A stretch of 64,000 nucleotides of DNA from JAAXGI01 sp965206975 (GTDB lineage Bacteria > Gemmatimonadota > Gemmatimonadetes > Longimicrobiales > Gaopeijiaceae): contig OZ242253.1 in NCBI GenBank assembly GCA_965206975.1, forward strand, positions 1,178,001-1,242,000, in the 5' to 3' direction. The stretch's first letter is position 1; every line of letters starts with the position of its first letter. Shown here piece after piece: positions 1 to 8,644 of the stretch. Both the position numbers and the translations under genes were made by a program. The notes under the pieces are model-generated. The model did not search any database. It worked only from the letters and a program-made list of their open reading frames with translations, and had not been told where the DNA came from.

Positions 1-1
1 C

Positions 2-415
2 CTCGCGCACCTCGTCCTCCCCTCCCTCTCCCTCGCTCTCGTCCTTGCCGCCGGGATCGCCCGCTACATGCGCGCGAGCATGCTCGAGGTCATCCGGCAG
101 GACTACGTCCGGACAGCGCGCTCGAAGGGGCTCTCCGAGTTCCGGGTGATCGCGAGGCACGCGCTCCCGAACGGCCTGATCCCGATCGTGACGCTCCTCG
201 GACTCTACCTCCCCACCTTCTTCAGCGGCGCGGTCCTGATCGAGACCGTCTTCGCGTGGCCGGGGATGGGCAGGCTCGTCGTCGACGCGATCTTCCAGCG
301 CGACTATCCGGTCGTGATGGCGGGCACCTTCATCTTCGCGGTCATGGTCGTCGTGGGAAATCTGATCGCGGACATGCTCTACGCGCTTGTGGATCCGAGG
401 ATCCGCTATGACTGA
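2..415 (-). other. placeholder superseded by next entry (strand is +)
   Basis: No feature is claimed on the minus strand here; see the plus-strand permease entry at the same position. Confidence 0.01.
2..415 (+). CDS. dppB: Peptide ABC transporter permease, DppB/OppB type (5' end cut off by window)
   Basis: Inner-membrane permease of a dipeptide/oligopeptide ABC importer. The reading frame is open from the first bases and only the last ~137 residues are present. They include the EAA-loop signature of this family (YVRTARSKGLSEFRVIARHA, followed by LPNGLIPIV), the cytoplasmic contact for the ATPase, then hydrophobic segments and the typical ending DPRIRY. The stop overlaps the start of the next permease gene by 8 bp, as expected for translationally coupled dppB-dppC. 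The substrate-binding protein gene is not in the window, so the transported substrate (di-, oligopeptide, nickel or other) cannot be decided. Confidence 0.88.
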   Translation, partial: LAHLVLPSLSLALVLAAGIARYMRASMLEVIRQDYVRTARSKGLSEFRVIARHALPNGLIPIVTLLGLYLPTFFSGAVLIETVFAWPGMGRLVVDAIFQRDYPVVMAGTFIFAVMVVVGNLIADMLYALVDPRIRYD

Positions 416-1592
416 TCCGACCCCTCCGCCGGCGGCAACCGGACCGGGCCGCGGTGGCGGGGTGCCCGGGCGGCAGCGGGGAGCGCGGAGGCTCCTCGGC
501 GTCCTCCTCCCGGGGCTTCCCTCGATCCTCGACGGCCGGTACGCAGCGGGGAGCGCGGCGCTCCTCCTCTGGCTCGCCCTCCTCGGGACGGCGCTCTTCC
601 GCCCGGGGCGCTTCTCCGAGGCGCTCCTCGGCGCGTGGGACGAGAGGATCGCCCTCGCAACGTGGACGCTCGCCGTGCTCCTTCTCCTCGCGTGGTCCCT
701 ACGCGAGGGCGCGGGGGGGCGCACCCGGGGGGGAGTGCGGGCGACGCGGGGCCAGTGGACGCTCGCGTGGGAGGCGTTCCGAAGGAACCGCCTCGCGGTC
801 GCGGCGGCCTCCGTCGTCGTCCTCTCGTACCTCCTCGCGCTCCTGACCCCGCTTCTCGCCCCATTCGATCCGGCGCTGCAGGGAGCGCTCACGACGGAGC
901 GGCTCCTCCCCCCCTCCCCCCTCCACCCGCTCGGAACGGACCAGTTCGCGAGGGACATCCTCTCGCGGGTCCTCTACGGGGCGCGCATCTCGATGACGAT
1001 CGGTTTCGTGGCAATGAGCATCTCGATGACGATAGGCACCCTCCTGGGCGCCGTATCGGGGTTCGCCGGGGGACGGGTCGACGCGGTCATCATGCGGCTC
1101 GTCGACATGGTCCTCTCCTTCCCACGCCTCGTCCTCCTCATCGCGATCATCGCCTTCTTCGAGCCCTCGATCTTCCTCATCGTCGCGGTCCTCGGGCTCA
1201 CGCAGTGGCCGCACCCGACGAGGCTCGTCCGGGGCGAGGTGCTGAGCATCCGGGAGCGGGAGTTCATACAGGCGGGAACGGCGCTCGGGTTCTCGGGCTC
1301 ACGCATGGTGCTCCGCCACGTGATCCCGAACACGCTCGCCCCGGTGATCGTGGCGGCGACGCTCGGGATCGGCGACACGATCGTGCTCGAGGCCGGGCTC
1401 TCCTTCCTCGGCCTCGGCGTGCAGCCGCCCACCCCCTCGTGGGGCACGATGGTGGCGGACGGGCGGGACAACCTCTTCGGCGCGTGGTGGATCTCCACCT
1501 TTCCCGGTCTCGCGATCGTCCTCGTCGTCCTCTCCTTCAACATCGCGGGCGACGGGCTGCGAGACGCCCTCGATCCCCGGTCGAGGAGGTGA
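408..1592 (+). CDS. dppC: Peptide ABC transporter permease, DppC/OppC type, with N-terminal extension
   Basis: Second permease subunit, 394 aa. ATG at 408 is chosen because it overlaps the dppB stop. From about residue 115 the protein looks like a normal DppC: the OppC N-terminal segment (WEAFRRNRLAVAAASVVVLS), the LGTDQFARDILSRVLYGAR motif, and an EAA loop (EFIQAGTALGFSGSRMVLRH) before IPNTLAPV. It ends SFNIAGDGLRDALDPR. The first ~115 residues are extra compared with usual DppC (about 280-300 aa) and contain two hydrophobic stretches (LLGVLLPGLPSILDG; AALLLWLALLGTALF), so the protein probably has added membrane segments. It lies between dppB and the double-ATPase gene in one operon. Confidence 0.88.
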   Translation: MTDPTPPPAATGPGRGGGVPGRQRGARRLLGVLLPGLPSILDGRYAAGSAALLLWLALLGTALFRPGRFSEALLGAWDERIALATWTLAVLLLLAWSLREGAGGRTRGGVRATRGQWTLAWEAFRRNRLAVAAASVVVLSYLLALLTPLLAPFDPALQGALTTERLLPPSPLHPLGTDQFARDILSRVLYGARISMTIGFVAMSISMTIGTLLGAVSGFAGGRVDAVIMRLVDMVLSFPRLVLLIAIIAFFEPSIFLIVAVLGLTQWPHPTRLVRGEVLSIREREFIQAGTALGFSGSRMVLRHVIPNTLAPVIVAATLGIGDTIVLEAGLSFLGLGVQPPTPSWGTMVADGRDNLFGAWWISTFPGLAIVLVVLSFNIAGDGLRDALDPRSRR

Positions 1593-1597
1593 GCGCG

Positions 1598-3670
1598 TTG
1601 TCGCTCCTCGAGGTAACGGAGCTTCGCACCCACTTCGCGACCGATGCGGGGACCGCGCGCGCGGTCGACGGCGTCTCGTTCTCCGTCGAGGAGGGGGAGA
1701 CGGTCGGGATCGTCGGGGAATCGGGGTGCGGGAAGACGGTCGCCGCCCTCTCGATCATGCGGCTCGTCCCGGACCCTCCAGGGCGGATCCTCCCCAGCTC
1801 CTCGATCCGCCTGCGGGGACGCGAGCTTGTCGAGCTCCCGGACCGGGCGATGCGGGGGGTGCGGGGACGCGAGGTCGCGATGGTCTTCCAGGAGCCGATG
1901 ACCTCGCTGAACCCTGTCCTGACCATCGGCGACCAGATCCGGGAGGCGCTCGTCCTCGACGGCCGCGCCGAGGGGCGGAGCGCGCGGGAGGCGGCGATCC
2001 GGCTCCTCGGCGAAGTCGGGATTCCGGACGGGGAGGCGCGCTACGCAGAGTACCCACACCAGCTCTCGGGCGGGATGCGCCAGCGCGTCATGATCGCGAT
2101 CGGACTCGCCCTCGAGCCCGCACTCCTCATCGCGGACGAGCCGACAACCGCACTCGACGTCACGATCCAGGCGCAGATCCTCGCCCTCATCGCGAAGCTC
2201 AAGGAACGGCGAAGGATGGGGGTTCTCCTCATCACGCACGATCTCGGCGTGATCGCCGAGGTATCGGACCGCGTCCTCGTCATGTATGCGGGCCAGATCG
2301 TCGAGTCCGGGACGGTCGAGGAGATCTTCCGCGCCCCCGCGCACCCGTACACGCAGGGGCTCCTTGCCTCCCTCCCCCAGCTCTCGGCGACGGAGAAGCG
2401 GCTCAAGTCGATCCCAGGGTTCGTCCCCGACGCCGCCGCATGGCCGGGAGGCTGCCGCTTCCAGCCGCGCTGCCCCCACGCGTGGGAGAAGTGCGGGGAG
2501 CCGCCCCCCATCTTCCCCGGGGAGGAGGGGAACGGGGAGCGGATCATCCGCTGCTGGCTCCCGGGCGAGCCCCGGCGGGGGAACGGGGCACCGCCGCCGC
2601 CCACCCTCGTCGCGAGGACGCCGGAACGGCGCCGGGCAGCGGCCCACACTCCAGACCCTCCGGAGGAGGGGGGGCGCCCCCTCCTTCGCGTCCGGGGGCT
2701 CAGGAAGTACTTCCCTCTCCGTGGCGGCCGCGGCGGCCGCAACCGGCCCGTCGTTCGGGCCGTGGACGGCGTGTCCCTCGAGATCCGCCGGGGGGAGACG
2801 CTCGGGCTCGTCGGCGAGTCGGGGTGCGGGAAGTCGACCGCCGGGCGGGCGATCCTGAGGCTCATCGAGCCGACGGAGGGCGAGGTCTACTTCGGCGGCG
2901 AGGACGTCCGCTCGATGGAGGGCGAGGCGCTTCGCGGGCTCCGGCGGCGGGCCCAGATCATCTTCCAGGATCCGTTCGGCTCCCTGAACCCCAGGATGAC
3001 GGTCGAGGAGATGCTCGGGGAGGTCCTCAAGGTCCACGGCCTCGCCCCGGAGCGGGCGGCACGAAGGGAGCGGGTTCGGGAGCTCCTCGACATCGTCGGG
3101 CTCCTCCCCGGGCACGCGGACCGCTACCCGCACGAATTCAGCGGCGGGCAGCGCCAGCGGGTCGGGATCGCACGGGCGCTTTCCGTCGAGCCAGACTTCA
3201 TCGTCTGCGACGAGCCCGTCTCCGCGCTCGACGTCTCCGTCCAGGCCCAGGTCCTGAACCTTCTTCGCGACCTTCAGCGCGAGTTCGGCCTCACCTACCT
3301 CTTCATCAGCCACGACCTGGCCGTCGTTGAGCACGTGAGCGACCGGGTCGCCGTCATGTACCTCGGACGGATCGTCGAGACCGCGGCCGTCAGCCGCCTC
3401 TACCGGGAGGCGCGCCACCCCTACACCCGCTGCCTCCTCTCCGCGATTCCCCGCCCCGAGCCGCGCGGGGCGGGCCAGGAGGAGCGGATCCTCCTCCAAG
3501 GGGACATCCCCTCCCCGATTGCCCCGCCACCGGGGTGCCCCTTCCACCCCCGGTGCTGGCACCCCGCAAAGGACGAGGCATGCACGGGGATCGTTCCCTC
3601 GCTCGAGCCCGCGGGGACACAGGAGCACCACGCCGCATGCATCAAGCTCGCCCCGGGATCCGACCCTTGA
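1598..3670 (+). CDS. Fused DppD-DppF double ATP-binding subunit of peptide ABC transporter
   Basis: About 690 aa holding two complete peptide-transporter ATPases in tandem. TTG 1598 is preferred because GGAGGTG lies 6 nt upstream; GTG 1589 is an alternative. ATPase 1: Walker A GESGCGKT, signature LSGGMRQR, Walker B LLIADEPTTALD, H-loop ITHD, then the oligopeptide-transporter C-terminal domain with cysteines (CRFQPRCPHAWEKC) that in this family can bind an Fe-S cluster. After a Pro/Arg-rich linker, ATPase 2 has GESGCGKST, FSGGQRQR, FIVCDEPVSALD, FISHD and a second cysteine set (CPFHPRCW). DppD and DppF are usually separate proteins; here a single gene supplies both nucleotide-binding domains. 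Confidence 0.9.
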   Translation: MSLLEVTELRTHFATDAGTARAVDGVSFSVEEGETVGIVGESGCGKTVAALSIMRLVPDPPGRILPSSSIRLRGRELVELPDRAMRGVRGREVAMVFQEPMTSLNPVLTIGDQIREALVLDGRAEGRSAREAAIRLLGEVGIPDGEARYAEYPHQLSGGMRQRVMIAIGLALEPALLIADEPTTALDVTIQAQILALIAKLKERRRMGVLLITHDLGVIAEVSDRVLVMYAGQIVESGTVEEIFRAPAHPYTQGLLASLPQLSATEKRLKSIPGFVPDAAAWPGGCRFQPRCPHAWEKCGEPPPIFPGEEGNGERIIRCWLPGEPRRGNGAPPPPTLVARTPERRRAAAHTPDPPEEGGRPLLRVRGLRKYFPLRGGRGGRNRPVVRAVDGVSLEIRRGETLGLVGESGCGKSTAGRAILRLIEPTEGEVYFGGEDVRSMEGEALRGLRRRAQIIFQDPFGSLNPRMTVEEMLGEVLKVHGLAPERAARRERVRELLDIVGLLPGHADRYPHEFSGGQRQRVGIARALSVEPDFIVCDEPVSALDVSVQAQVLNLLRDLQREFGLTYLFISHDLAVVEHVSDRVAVMYLGRIVETAAVSRLYREARHPYTRCLLSAIPRPEPRGAGQEERILLQGDIPSPIAPPPGCPFHPRCWHPAKDEACTGIVPSLEPAGTQEHHAACIKLAPGSDP

Positions 3671-3695
3671 CAGTCACGGAAGGTGCGTTCATTTT
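3667..3695 (+). promoter_or_regulatory. Candidate sigma-70 promoter for the MotA/TolQ-type gene
   Basis: TTGACA (3667-3672) overlaps the stop codon of the upstream ATPase gene and is followed after 17 nt by CATTTT (3690-3695), one base away from the common -10 variant TATTTT. The spacing and position suit the gene starting at 3776. Inferred from motif match only. Confidence 0.35.
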
Positions 3696-3775
3696 CGGTT
3701 CTCTCAAAATCGGAGTCTCATGGCCCTGAGCAGGTTCGGGCCAAGAGCGTCAACTACTTCGTCAGGAGGTTCCCC

Positions 3776-4474
3776 TTGGTCGGCAAAACGCTTTTCTACA
3801 GCGCCCTTCTCCAGATCCCGGGGATGGACCAGCCGGACCTGGGCCTCACGCAGCAGCTGCAGTTCGCGTGGGACGAGATGGGGTTCATGCGCTGGCCGCT
3901 GAGCATTTGTCTCGGGATCGGCATTCTCGTGATCATCTGGAAGTTCTTCGACCTGCTGGCAAAGAGCGCCCGGACCAAGAGAATCCTCTCCTCGGTGAAC
4001 GAACTCCTCTCGGATCACCACGTCGATGAGGCGATGGAGATTTGCCGCGATTCGAAGTCGCCGGCCGCAAACATCCTCTTCGCCGGGCTCGAGCGCCGGG
4101 ACGAGGGCACGGAACGGGTGATGAAGGCGATCGAGAACCAGGGTCTCCTCGAGCTCTCGAAGCTCGAGAAGGGTCTCGTCATCCTCGCGACGCTGACGAA
4201 CATCGCACCCCTCCTCGGCTTTCTCGGGACGGTGATCGGGATGATCATCGCCTTCCAGGCGATCGAGGTCGCGGGCGAGGTGGAGGCGACGCTCGTCGCG
4301 GGCGGGATCAAAGTAGCGCTCCTCACGACGGCCACCGGACTCGCAATCGCGATCCCGGTCAGCATCGCGCACAACTACTTCGTCTCGACGATCGACTCGC
4401 TGGTCATCGACATGGAGGAGTCCGCGCAGAAGATGATCGACACCCTGCACGCGATTCAGGCGAAGGAGGCGTAA
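3776..4474 (+). CDS. MotA/TolQ/ExbB-family proton channel protein
   Basis: Inner-membrane proton-channel subunit, 232 aa from TTG 3776, which has AGGAGG 6 nt upstream; ATG 3824 (MDQPDLGL) and a start at 3683 are alternatives. Features seen: first TM segment (LSICLGIGILVIIWKFF), a cytoplasmic region with GLERRDEGTERVMKAIENQG, then the conserved TolQ/ExbB pair of helices with LATLTNIAPLLGFLGTVIGM and VALLTTATGLAIAIPVSIAH. These match the family's proton-path helices. Such channels work with an ExbD/TolR partner; none is adjacent, since polA follows after a strong terminator. It could energise outer-membrane transport, gliding or another motor with a partner encoded elsewhere. Confidence 0.82.
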   Translation: MVGKTLFYSALLQIPGMDQPDLGLTQQLQFAWDEMGFMRWPLSICLGIGILVIIWKFFDLLAKSARTKRILSSVNELLSDHHVDEAMEICRDSKSPAANILFAGLERRDEGTERVMKAIENQGLLELSKLEKGLVILATLTNIAPLLGFLGTVIGMIIAFQAIEVAGEVEATLVAGGIKVALLTTATGLAIAIPVSIAHNYFVSTIDSLVIDMEESAQKMIDTLHAIQAKEA

Positions 4475-4505
4475 GTCCCCTTCGAGCGCCTCCGCTAGAC
4501 ACGCA

Positions 4506-4548
4506 GGGGCCACCTCGCCGAACCCGGCCGGGGTGGCCCCTTTCTCTT
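4506..4548 (+). terminator. Rho-independent terminator
   Basis: GGGGCCACC (4506-4514) pairs perfectly with GGTGGCCCC (4532-4540), with a GC-rich interior and a following TTTCTCTT tract. It ends the MotA/TolQ-type transcription unit 30 nt after its stop and just before polA. Confidence 0.85.
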
Positions 4549-4570
4549 GCCCCCCGGCAGGGCCCCGGCG

Positions 4571-7336
4571 ATGACCCCTCCCCCGGATGAGCGGCCAAGG
4601 CTCTTCCTCATCGATGCGTACGCCCTCATCTACCGGGCCTTCTTCGCGTTCATCCAGCGGCCGCTGACGAACACGCGGGGGGAGAACACCTCCGCGCCGT
4701 GGGGATTCCTGAACTTTCTCCTCACAATCCGCGACGACTGCGATCCCGCCTACCTCGCGGTCGTCTTCGATGCGGGGCTCAGCCGCCGCGACGAGGAGTT
4801 CCCCGAGTACAAGGCGACGCGGGAGAGCATGCCGGACGAGCTCCGCGCCTCCCTCCCCCGGATCCGGGACCTCGTCGGAGCCTTCAACGACGAGATCGTG
4901 GAGCTCGAGGGGTACGAGGCGGATGACGTGATCGGAACGCTGGCCCGGCAGGCGACGGCCGCCGGGGTCGAGGCGGTCGTCGTCTCGGGAGACAAGGACT
5001 TCCATCAGCTCGTGGGACCCGGGGTCCGCCTCCTGAACCCGGGCCGGGGGGGACCCTCCGGCGTCGCCTCCCACTGGGTCGACGAGTCGAATGCCTCCGA
5101 GCGGCTCGGCATCGCGCCCGACCGGGTCGTCGACTTCCTCGCGCTCGTGGGAGACGCGTCGGACAACGTCCCGGGAGCGCCCGGGATCGGGGCGGGGTGG
5201 GCGCGGCGCCTCCTGACGGAGATCGGCCCCCTCGAGGAACTCCTCGCCCACCCGGAGCGGATCCCCTGGAAGTCGAAGCGGAGCTCGCTCGAGGAGAATG
5301 GGGAGCAGATCCGCCTCTCCAAGCGACTCGTCACGATCCAGACGGATCTCCCGATCGAGCTTGACCTGGAGCGCCTCCGCCTCGGGGAGCCGGACCTCCC
5401 GCGCCTCCGGGAGCTCTGCGTCGACCTCGGCTTCCGCTCCCTCCTCGAGCGGTTCTCGAAGGAGGAAGACGCGTCCCCGGAGGGGGAGGAGAAGAAGAGC
5501 GAGTGCCGGGTCCTCTCGTCGGCCCCGGAGGTGGAGCGGGCGGTGGAGGAGGCAAGGCAGGCGGGGAAGGTTGCACTCAAGTTCTTCGCCACATCGGAGG
5601 AGCCGATGAGGGCGAAGCTCGTCGGCCTCTCCCTCGCATGGGAGGCGGGCGCCGGCGTGTATCTCCCCCTCGGGCACGAGGCGCCCCCCCCGGACAGCCT
5701 CCTCGAGGGAGAAGGCCCCGCGCCGAACCTGCCTCCGCTCACCGATCCTGGGATGGCCTCCCTGCGGGCCCTTCTCGAGGATCCGGGAGTTCCGAAGGTG
5801 GGCCACGACCTGAAGGAGGATATCCTCCTCCTCCGCCGGGCAGGGGTGGTCCTGGGAGGCGTGGACTTCGACACGATGGTGGCTTCCTACATCCTCGATC
5901 CGGGGCGCCGCCAGCACACGATCGGCTTTGTCTCCGCCGATGTGCTCGGCCGCCCGCTTGCCCCGCTCGCCGAGCTCACGGGTCGGGGGAGGAAGCGGAT
6001 CCCCGTCGAGGAGGTGACACCCGAGGCGGCGTGCGGCGCACTCTGCCGCAGGGCGGAGCTCTCACTCGAACTCGCCTCCCGCTTCTCGCCCGAGCTCGCC
6101 GAGGAGGGGATGGGGAAGCTCTTCCGCTCCCTCGAGATGCCGCTCGTCCCCCTCCTCTCCGAGATGGAGGAGGCGGGGATCCGCATCGATCCCGTCTTCT
6201 TCGCCGGGATGAGCCGGAGGCTCGAGGAAGAGCTCACGCTCGTCAGGCAGGAGATCTTCAAGGAGGCGGGGGGCGAATTCAACGTCAACTCGAACCCGCA
6301 GCTCCGGGAGATCCTCTTCGAGAAGATCGGGCTTCCCGTCGTCAAACGGACGAAGACCGGCCCGTCAACGGACGCATCCGCCCTGGAGGAACTGGCGGCC
6401 CACGGCTACACCCTCCCCCGCCATCTCATCGAGTATCGGCAACTCGAGAAACTCCGCTCCACCTACGTCGACGCGCTCCCGAAGCTCGTGAACCCGTCCA
6501 CGGGCCGGATCCATGCCTCCTTCAACCAAGCGGTCGCCGCCACGGGCCGGCTCTCCTCGTCGAACCCGAACCTGCAGAATATCCCGATCCGCACCGCACT
6601 CGGACGGGAGATCCGCAAGGGGTTCGTCCCCGACGAGGGGCACCTCCTGTTCGCCGCCGACTACTCGCAGATCGAGCTCCGGATCCTCGCCCACTTCTCC
6701 GGGGATCCGGCCTTCGTCACGGCCTTCCGGGAGGGGATCGACATCCACCGCCAGACCGCATCCGTCATCTTCGGCACACCGGTGGAGGAGGTCATCCCCG
6801 AGGAGAGGGCGCGCGCGAAGACGATCAATTTCGCGACGCTCTACGGACAGGGCGACTTCTCGCTCGGACGGCAGCTCGGCATTCCCCGGAAGGAGGCAGC
6901 CCGCTTCATCCATAGCTACTTCGAGCGATTCTCCGGGGTGCGCGCCTTCCTGGATCGCCAGATCGAGATGGCGAAGGAGGAGGGGTACGTCGAAACGCTG
7001 AGCGGACGGAGGCGCTACGTCCGCGAGCTGAAGTCACGGAACTGGAACGTCCGCCAGTTCGGGGAGCGCATCGCCCAGAACACCCCGGTCCAAGGCTCCG
7101 CAGCCGACCTGATCAAGGCGGCGATGATCCGGATCCGCTCCGAGCTCCGGGCGGCTGGCCTCTCGAGCCGGCTCCTCGTCCAGGTCCACGACGAGCTCGT
7201 CTTCGAGGTCCCGGACCCCGAGCTCGATCGCCTCCGCGAGATCGTCGTCCGGAACATGGAAGGGGCGATGGAGCTCGCCGTCCCCCTCCGGGTGGATGTA
7301 GGGACCGGGCGCTCGTGGTACGATTGCAAGGGATAG
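4571..7336 (+). CDS. polA: DNA polymerase I with degenerate 3'-5' exonuclease site
   Basis: Repair/Okazaki-fragment polymerase, 921 aa; ATG 4571 begins MTPPPDERPR directly before the 5'-nuclease core. The 5'-nuclease domain (about 1-290) shows LFLIDAYALIYRAFF, GYEADDVIG, VVSGDKDFHQL and GDASDNVPG. The middle domain aligns with the Klenow proofreading domain, but the metal-binding residues are mostly gone. The region matching E. coli D355/E357 reads FFATSEE, D424 is kept (LKED), and the D501 region reads EAACGAL. The polymerase domain is intact: motif A ADYSQIELRI, motif B RAKTINFATLYGQ, motif C QVHDELVFEV. It is therefore probably an active polymerase and 5' nuclease without proofreading, as in Taq. 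Confidence 0.96.
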   Translation: MTPPPDERPRLFLIDAYALIYRAFFAFIQRPLTNTRGENTSAPWGFLNFLLTIRDDCDPAYLAVVFDAGLSRRDEEFPEYKATRESMPDELRASLPRIRDLVGAFNDEIVELEGYEADDVIGTLARQATAAGVEAVVVSGDKDFHQLVGPGVRLLNPGRGGPSGVASHWVDESNASERLGIAPDRVVDFLALVGDASDNVPGAPGIGAGWARRLLTEIGPLEELLAHPERIPWKSKRSSLEENGEQIRLSKRLVTIQTDLPIELDLERLRLGEPDLPRLRELCVDLGFRSLLERFSKEEDASPEGEEKKSECRVLSSAPEVERAVEEARQAGKVALKFFATSEEPMRAKLVGLSLAWEAGAGVYLPLGHEAPPPDSLLEGEGPAPNLPPLTDPGMASLRALLEDPGVPKVGHDLKEDILLLRRAGVVLGGVDFDTMVASYILDPGRRQHTIGFVSADVLGRPLAPLAELTGRGRKRIPVEEVTPEAACGALCRRAELSLELASRFSPELAEEGMGKLFRSLEMPLVPLLSEMEEAGIRIDPVFFAGMSRRLEEELTLVRQEIFKEAGGEFNVNSNPQLREILFEKIGLPVVKRTKTGPSTDASALEELAAHGYTLPRHLIEYRQLEKLRSTYVDALPKLVNPSTGRIHASFNQAVAATGRLSSSNPNLQNIPIRTALGREIRKGFVPDEGHLLFAADYSQIELRILAHFSGDPAFVTAFREGIDIHRQTASVIFGTPVEEVIPEERARAKTINFATLYGQGDFSLGRQLGIPRKEAARFIHSYFERFSGVRAFLDRQIEMAKEEGYVETLSGRRRYVRELKSRNWNVRQFGERIAQNTPVQGSAADLIKAAMIRIRSELRAAGLSSRLLVQVHDELVFEVPDPELDRLREIVVRNMEGAMELAVPLRVDVGTGRSWYDCKG

Positions 7337-7381
7337 CCGGCCGGGACACGGACCGCGCACGTCTGGGCTCTGGACAGGTTG

Positions 7382-7400
7382 CGGGAGGGGAGGCCTCCCG
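7382..7400. terminator. Hairpin between convergent polA and sigma-factor genes
   Basis: CGGGAGG / CCTCCCG form a perfect 7-bp stem with loop GGAGG between two convergent stop codons. There is no T-tract on either side, so a role in bidirectional termination is an inference. Confidence 0.3.
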
Positions 7401-7407
7401 AATGGGG

Positions 7408-8268
7408 TCAGGGGGCCGCCCAGAACCCCGAGAGAGAATCGCCGTGAGGGCTCTCCCGGAGCTTCTCGAAGGCGCGGTTTCGGATCTGGCGGATTCGTTC
7501 CCTCGTCACGCCAAGTAGGGAACCGATCTCCTCGAGCGTCCTCTCCTCCCCATCGTCCAGCCCGTAGTAGAGGTAGAGGATCTTGCGCTCGCGCTCGGTC
7601 AGATACGACTCGAACATCGTCTCGAGGAACTCCCGACGGGCCATCGCCTCCACGCCGTCCTCGATCTCCGCGGACTCGGCGCCGGCGAACCGCTCGCCGA
7701 ACGACGCGCTGTCGCGGTCGCTCCGGTCGATCGGAGCGTCGAGGGAGAGCTCGCTCGCGGCCACCCGGCGAAGAGCGCGGATCGTCTCAATCGGCTCCGA
7801 CATGTCCTCGGACAGCTCCTGGTCCGTGGGGGGACGACCGAGCTGCTGCGTCAGCGCCGTGTTCGTCCGCGCGAGGCGGGCCAGATTCGAATTCTGATTG
7901 AGCGGGATGCGCACGGAGCGCGTCTGCTCGGCGAGCGCTTGGAGGACGGTCTGGCGGATCCACCAGACCGCGTACGATATGAACTTGACCCCCTTGTCCG
8001 GATCGAACTTCTTCACGGCCTTGAGGAGGCCCTCGTTTCCGATACAGACGAGCTCGGCGAGCCCGAGCCCGCGGCCCTGGTACTTCTTCACGTAGGAGAT
8101 CACGAAACGCAGGTTCGCGGTGACGAGGCGCTCGGCGGCCTCCTTGTCACCGGCGCGAGCCCGCCGCGCGAGGGCACGCTCCTCGTCCGGATCCTGGATA
8201 AGCGGGTATTTCTCTACGTCCTGCAGGTACTGGTCGAAGGAATCGAGTCCGCGAGTGGCAGAAAACAT
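7408..8268 (-). CDS. rpoD: RpoD/SigA-type sigma-70 factor, short form
   Basis: RNA polymerase sigma factor, 286 aa from ATG 8268 (MFSATRGLDSFDQYLQDVE). In-frame TTG and GTG codons lie directly before this ATG, so the exact start is uncertain; the longer frame up to 8682 lacks homology-like sequence. Region 1.2 (DSFDQYLQDVEKYPLI), region 2 (RLVTANLRFVISYVKKYQGRG, KFISYAVWWIRQTVLQALAE), region 3 (SVRIPLNQ) and the region 4.2 helix-turn-helix (TLEEIGSLLGVTRERIRQIR) are all visible. Region 1.1 is absent. This size and layout resemble the primary sigma factor of Bacteroidota/Gemmatimonadota, but an alternative group-2 factor is possible. Confidence 0.9.
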   Translation of the reverse strand: MFSATRGLDSFDQYLQDVEKYPLIQDPDEERALARRARAGDKEAAERLVTANLRFVISYVKKYQGRGLGLAELVCIGNEGLLKAVKKFDPDKGVKFISYAVWWIRQTVLQALAEQTRSVRIPLNQNSNLARLARTNTALTQQLGRPPTDQELSEDMSEPIETIRALRRVAASELSLDAPIDRSDRDSASFGERFAGAESAEIEDGVEAMARREFLETMFESYLTERERKILYLYYGLDDGEERTLEEIGSLLGVTRERIRQIRNRAFEKLRESPHGDSLSGFWAAP

Positions 8269-8310
8269 CAACTCCACATCACCCCTCTGAAGAGTCTCGG
8301 GCAAATGCGA

Positions 8311-8364
8311 TACAGGGGACCCCGTCGGCCACTCAGCCCCTGTACCCCCGCACGTTGCGCAACG
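8311..8364. promoter_or_regulatory. Inverted repeats in the divergent sigma factor/pckA control region
   Basis: TACAGGGG (8311-8318) is mirrored by CCCCTGTA (8337-8344), an exact 8-bp inverted repeat with an 18-bp spacer. Nine bases further on, CGTTGCGCAACG (8353-8364) is a perfect 12-bp palindrome. Both sit 45-95 bp upstream of the sigma factor start. They look like operator half-sites or a 5'-UTR hairpin of the sigma-factor transcript; no regulator is identified. The remaining bases up to pckA show nothing I can name. Confidence 0.4.
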
Positions 8365-8644
8365 TTTGCTTGGATTGCATTCACCTCCGGGGATCCCTCG
8401 ACGCAGGGGATTGAAGCTATAAACAGAGGAATCTCGAGTCAAAGCCCCCCCTGGACGGCGCCGAAATGCCCCTTTCGCAAGCGCTTGAGGCTGCCTCGCC
8501 AACGTTCTCCCGCTCGGCTCTGCCGCGATCGGGCTGGGCGGGACGGCGCATCCATGGACGAACCCCCTCCATCGCGTCACCTTACTGCGGGAACGCGATG
8601 GAGCTGCTCGCCACTTTAGAATCGGACACCGAGGCATCCGGACC

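Noticed and set aside
2..415. First feature entry listed on the minus strand
   Set aside because: Entered in error at confidence 0.01. Only the plus-strand DppB-type permease is supported at this position.
635..1588. N-terminal 318 codons of the frame that ends in the double ATPase
   Set aside because: Overlaps the DppC gene in another frame, with low-complexity Arg/Pro composition. The ATPase has its own ribosome site at 1585-1591.
974..3631. Minus-strand 885-codon open frame
   Set aside because: Antisense shadow of the transporter genes in very GC-rich DNA; no family motifs.
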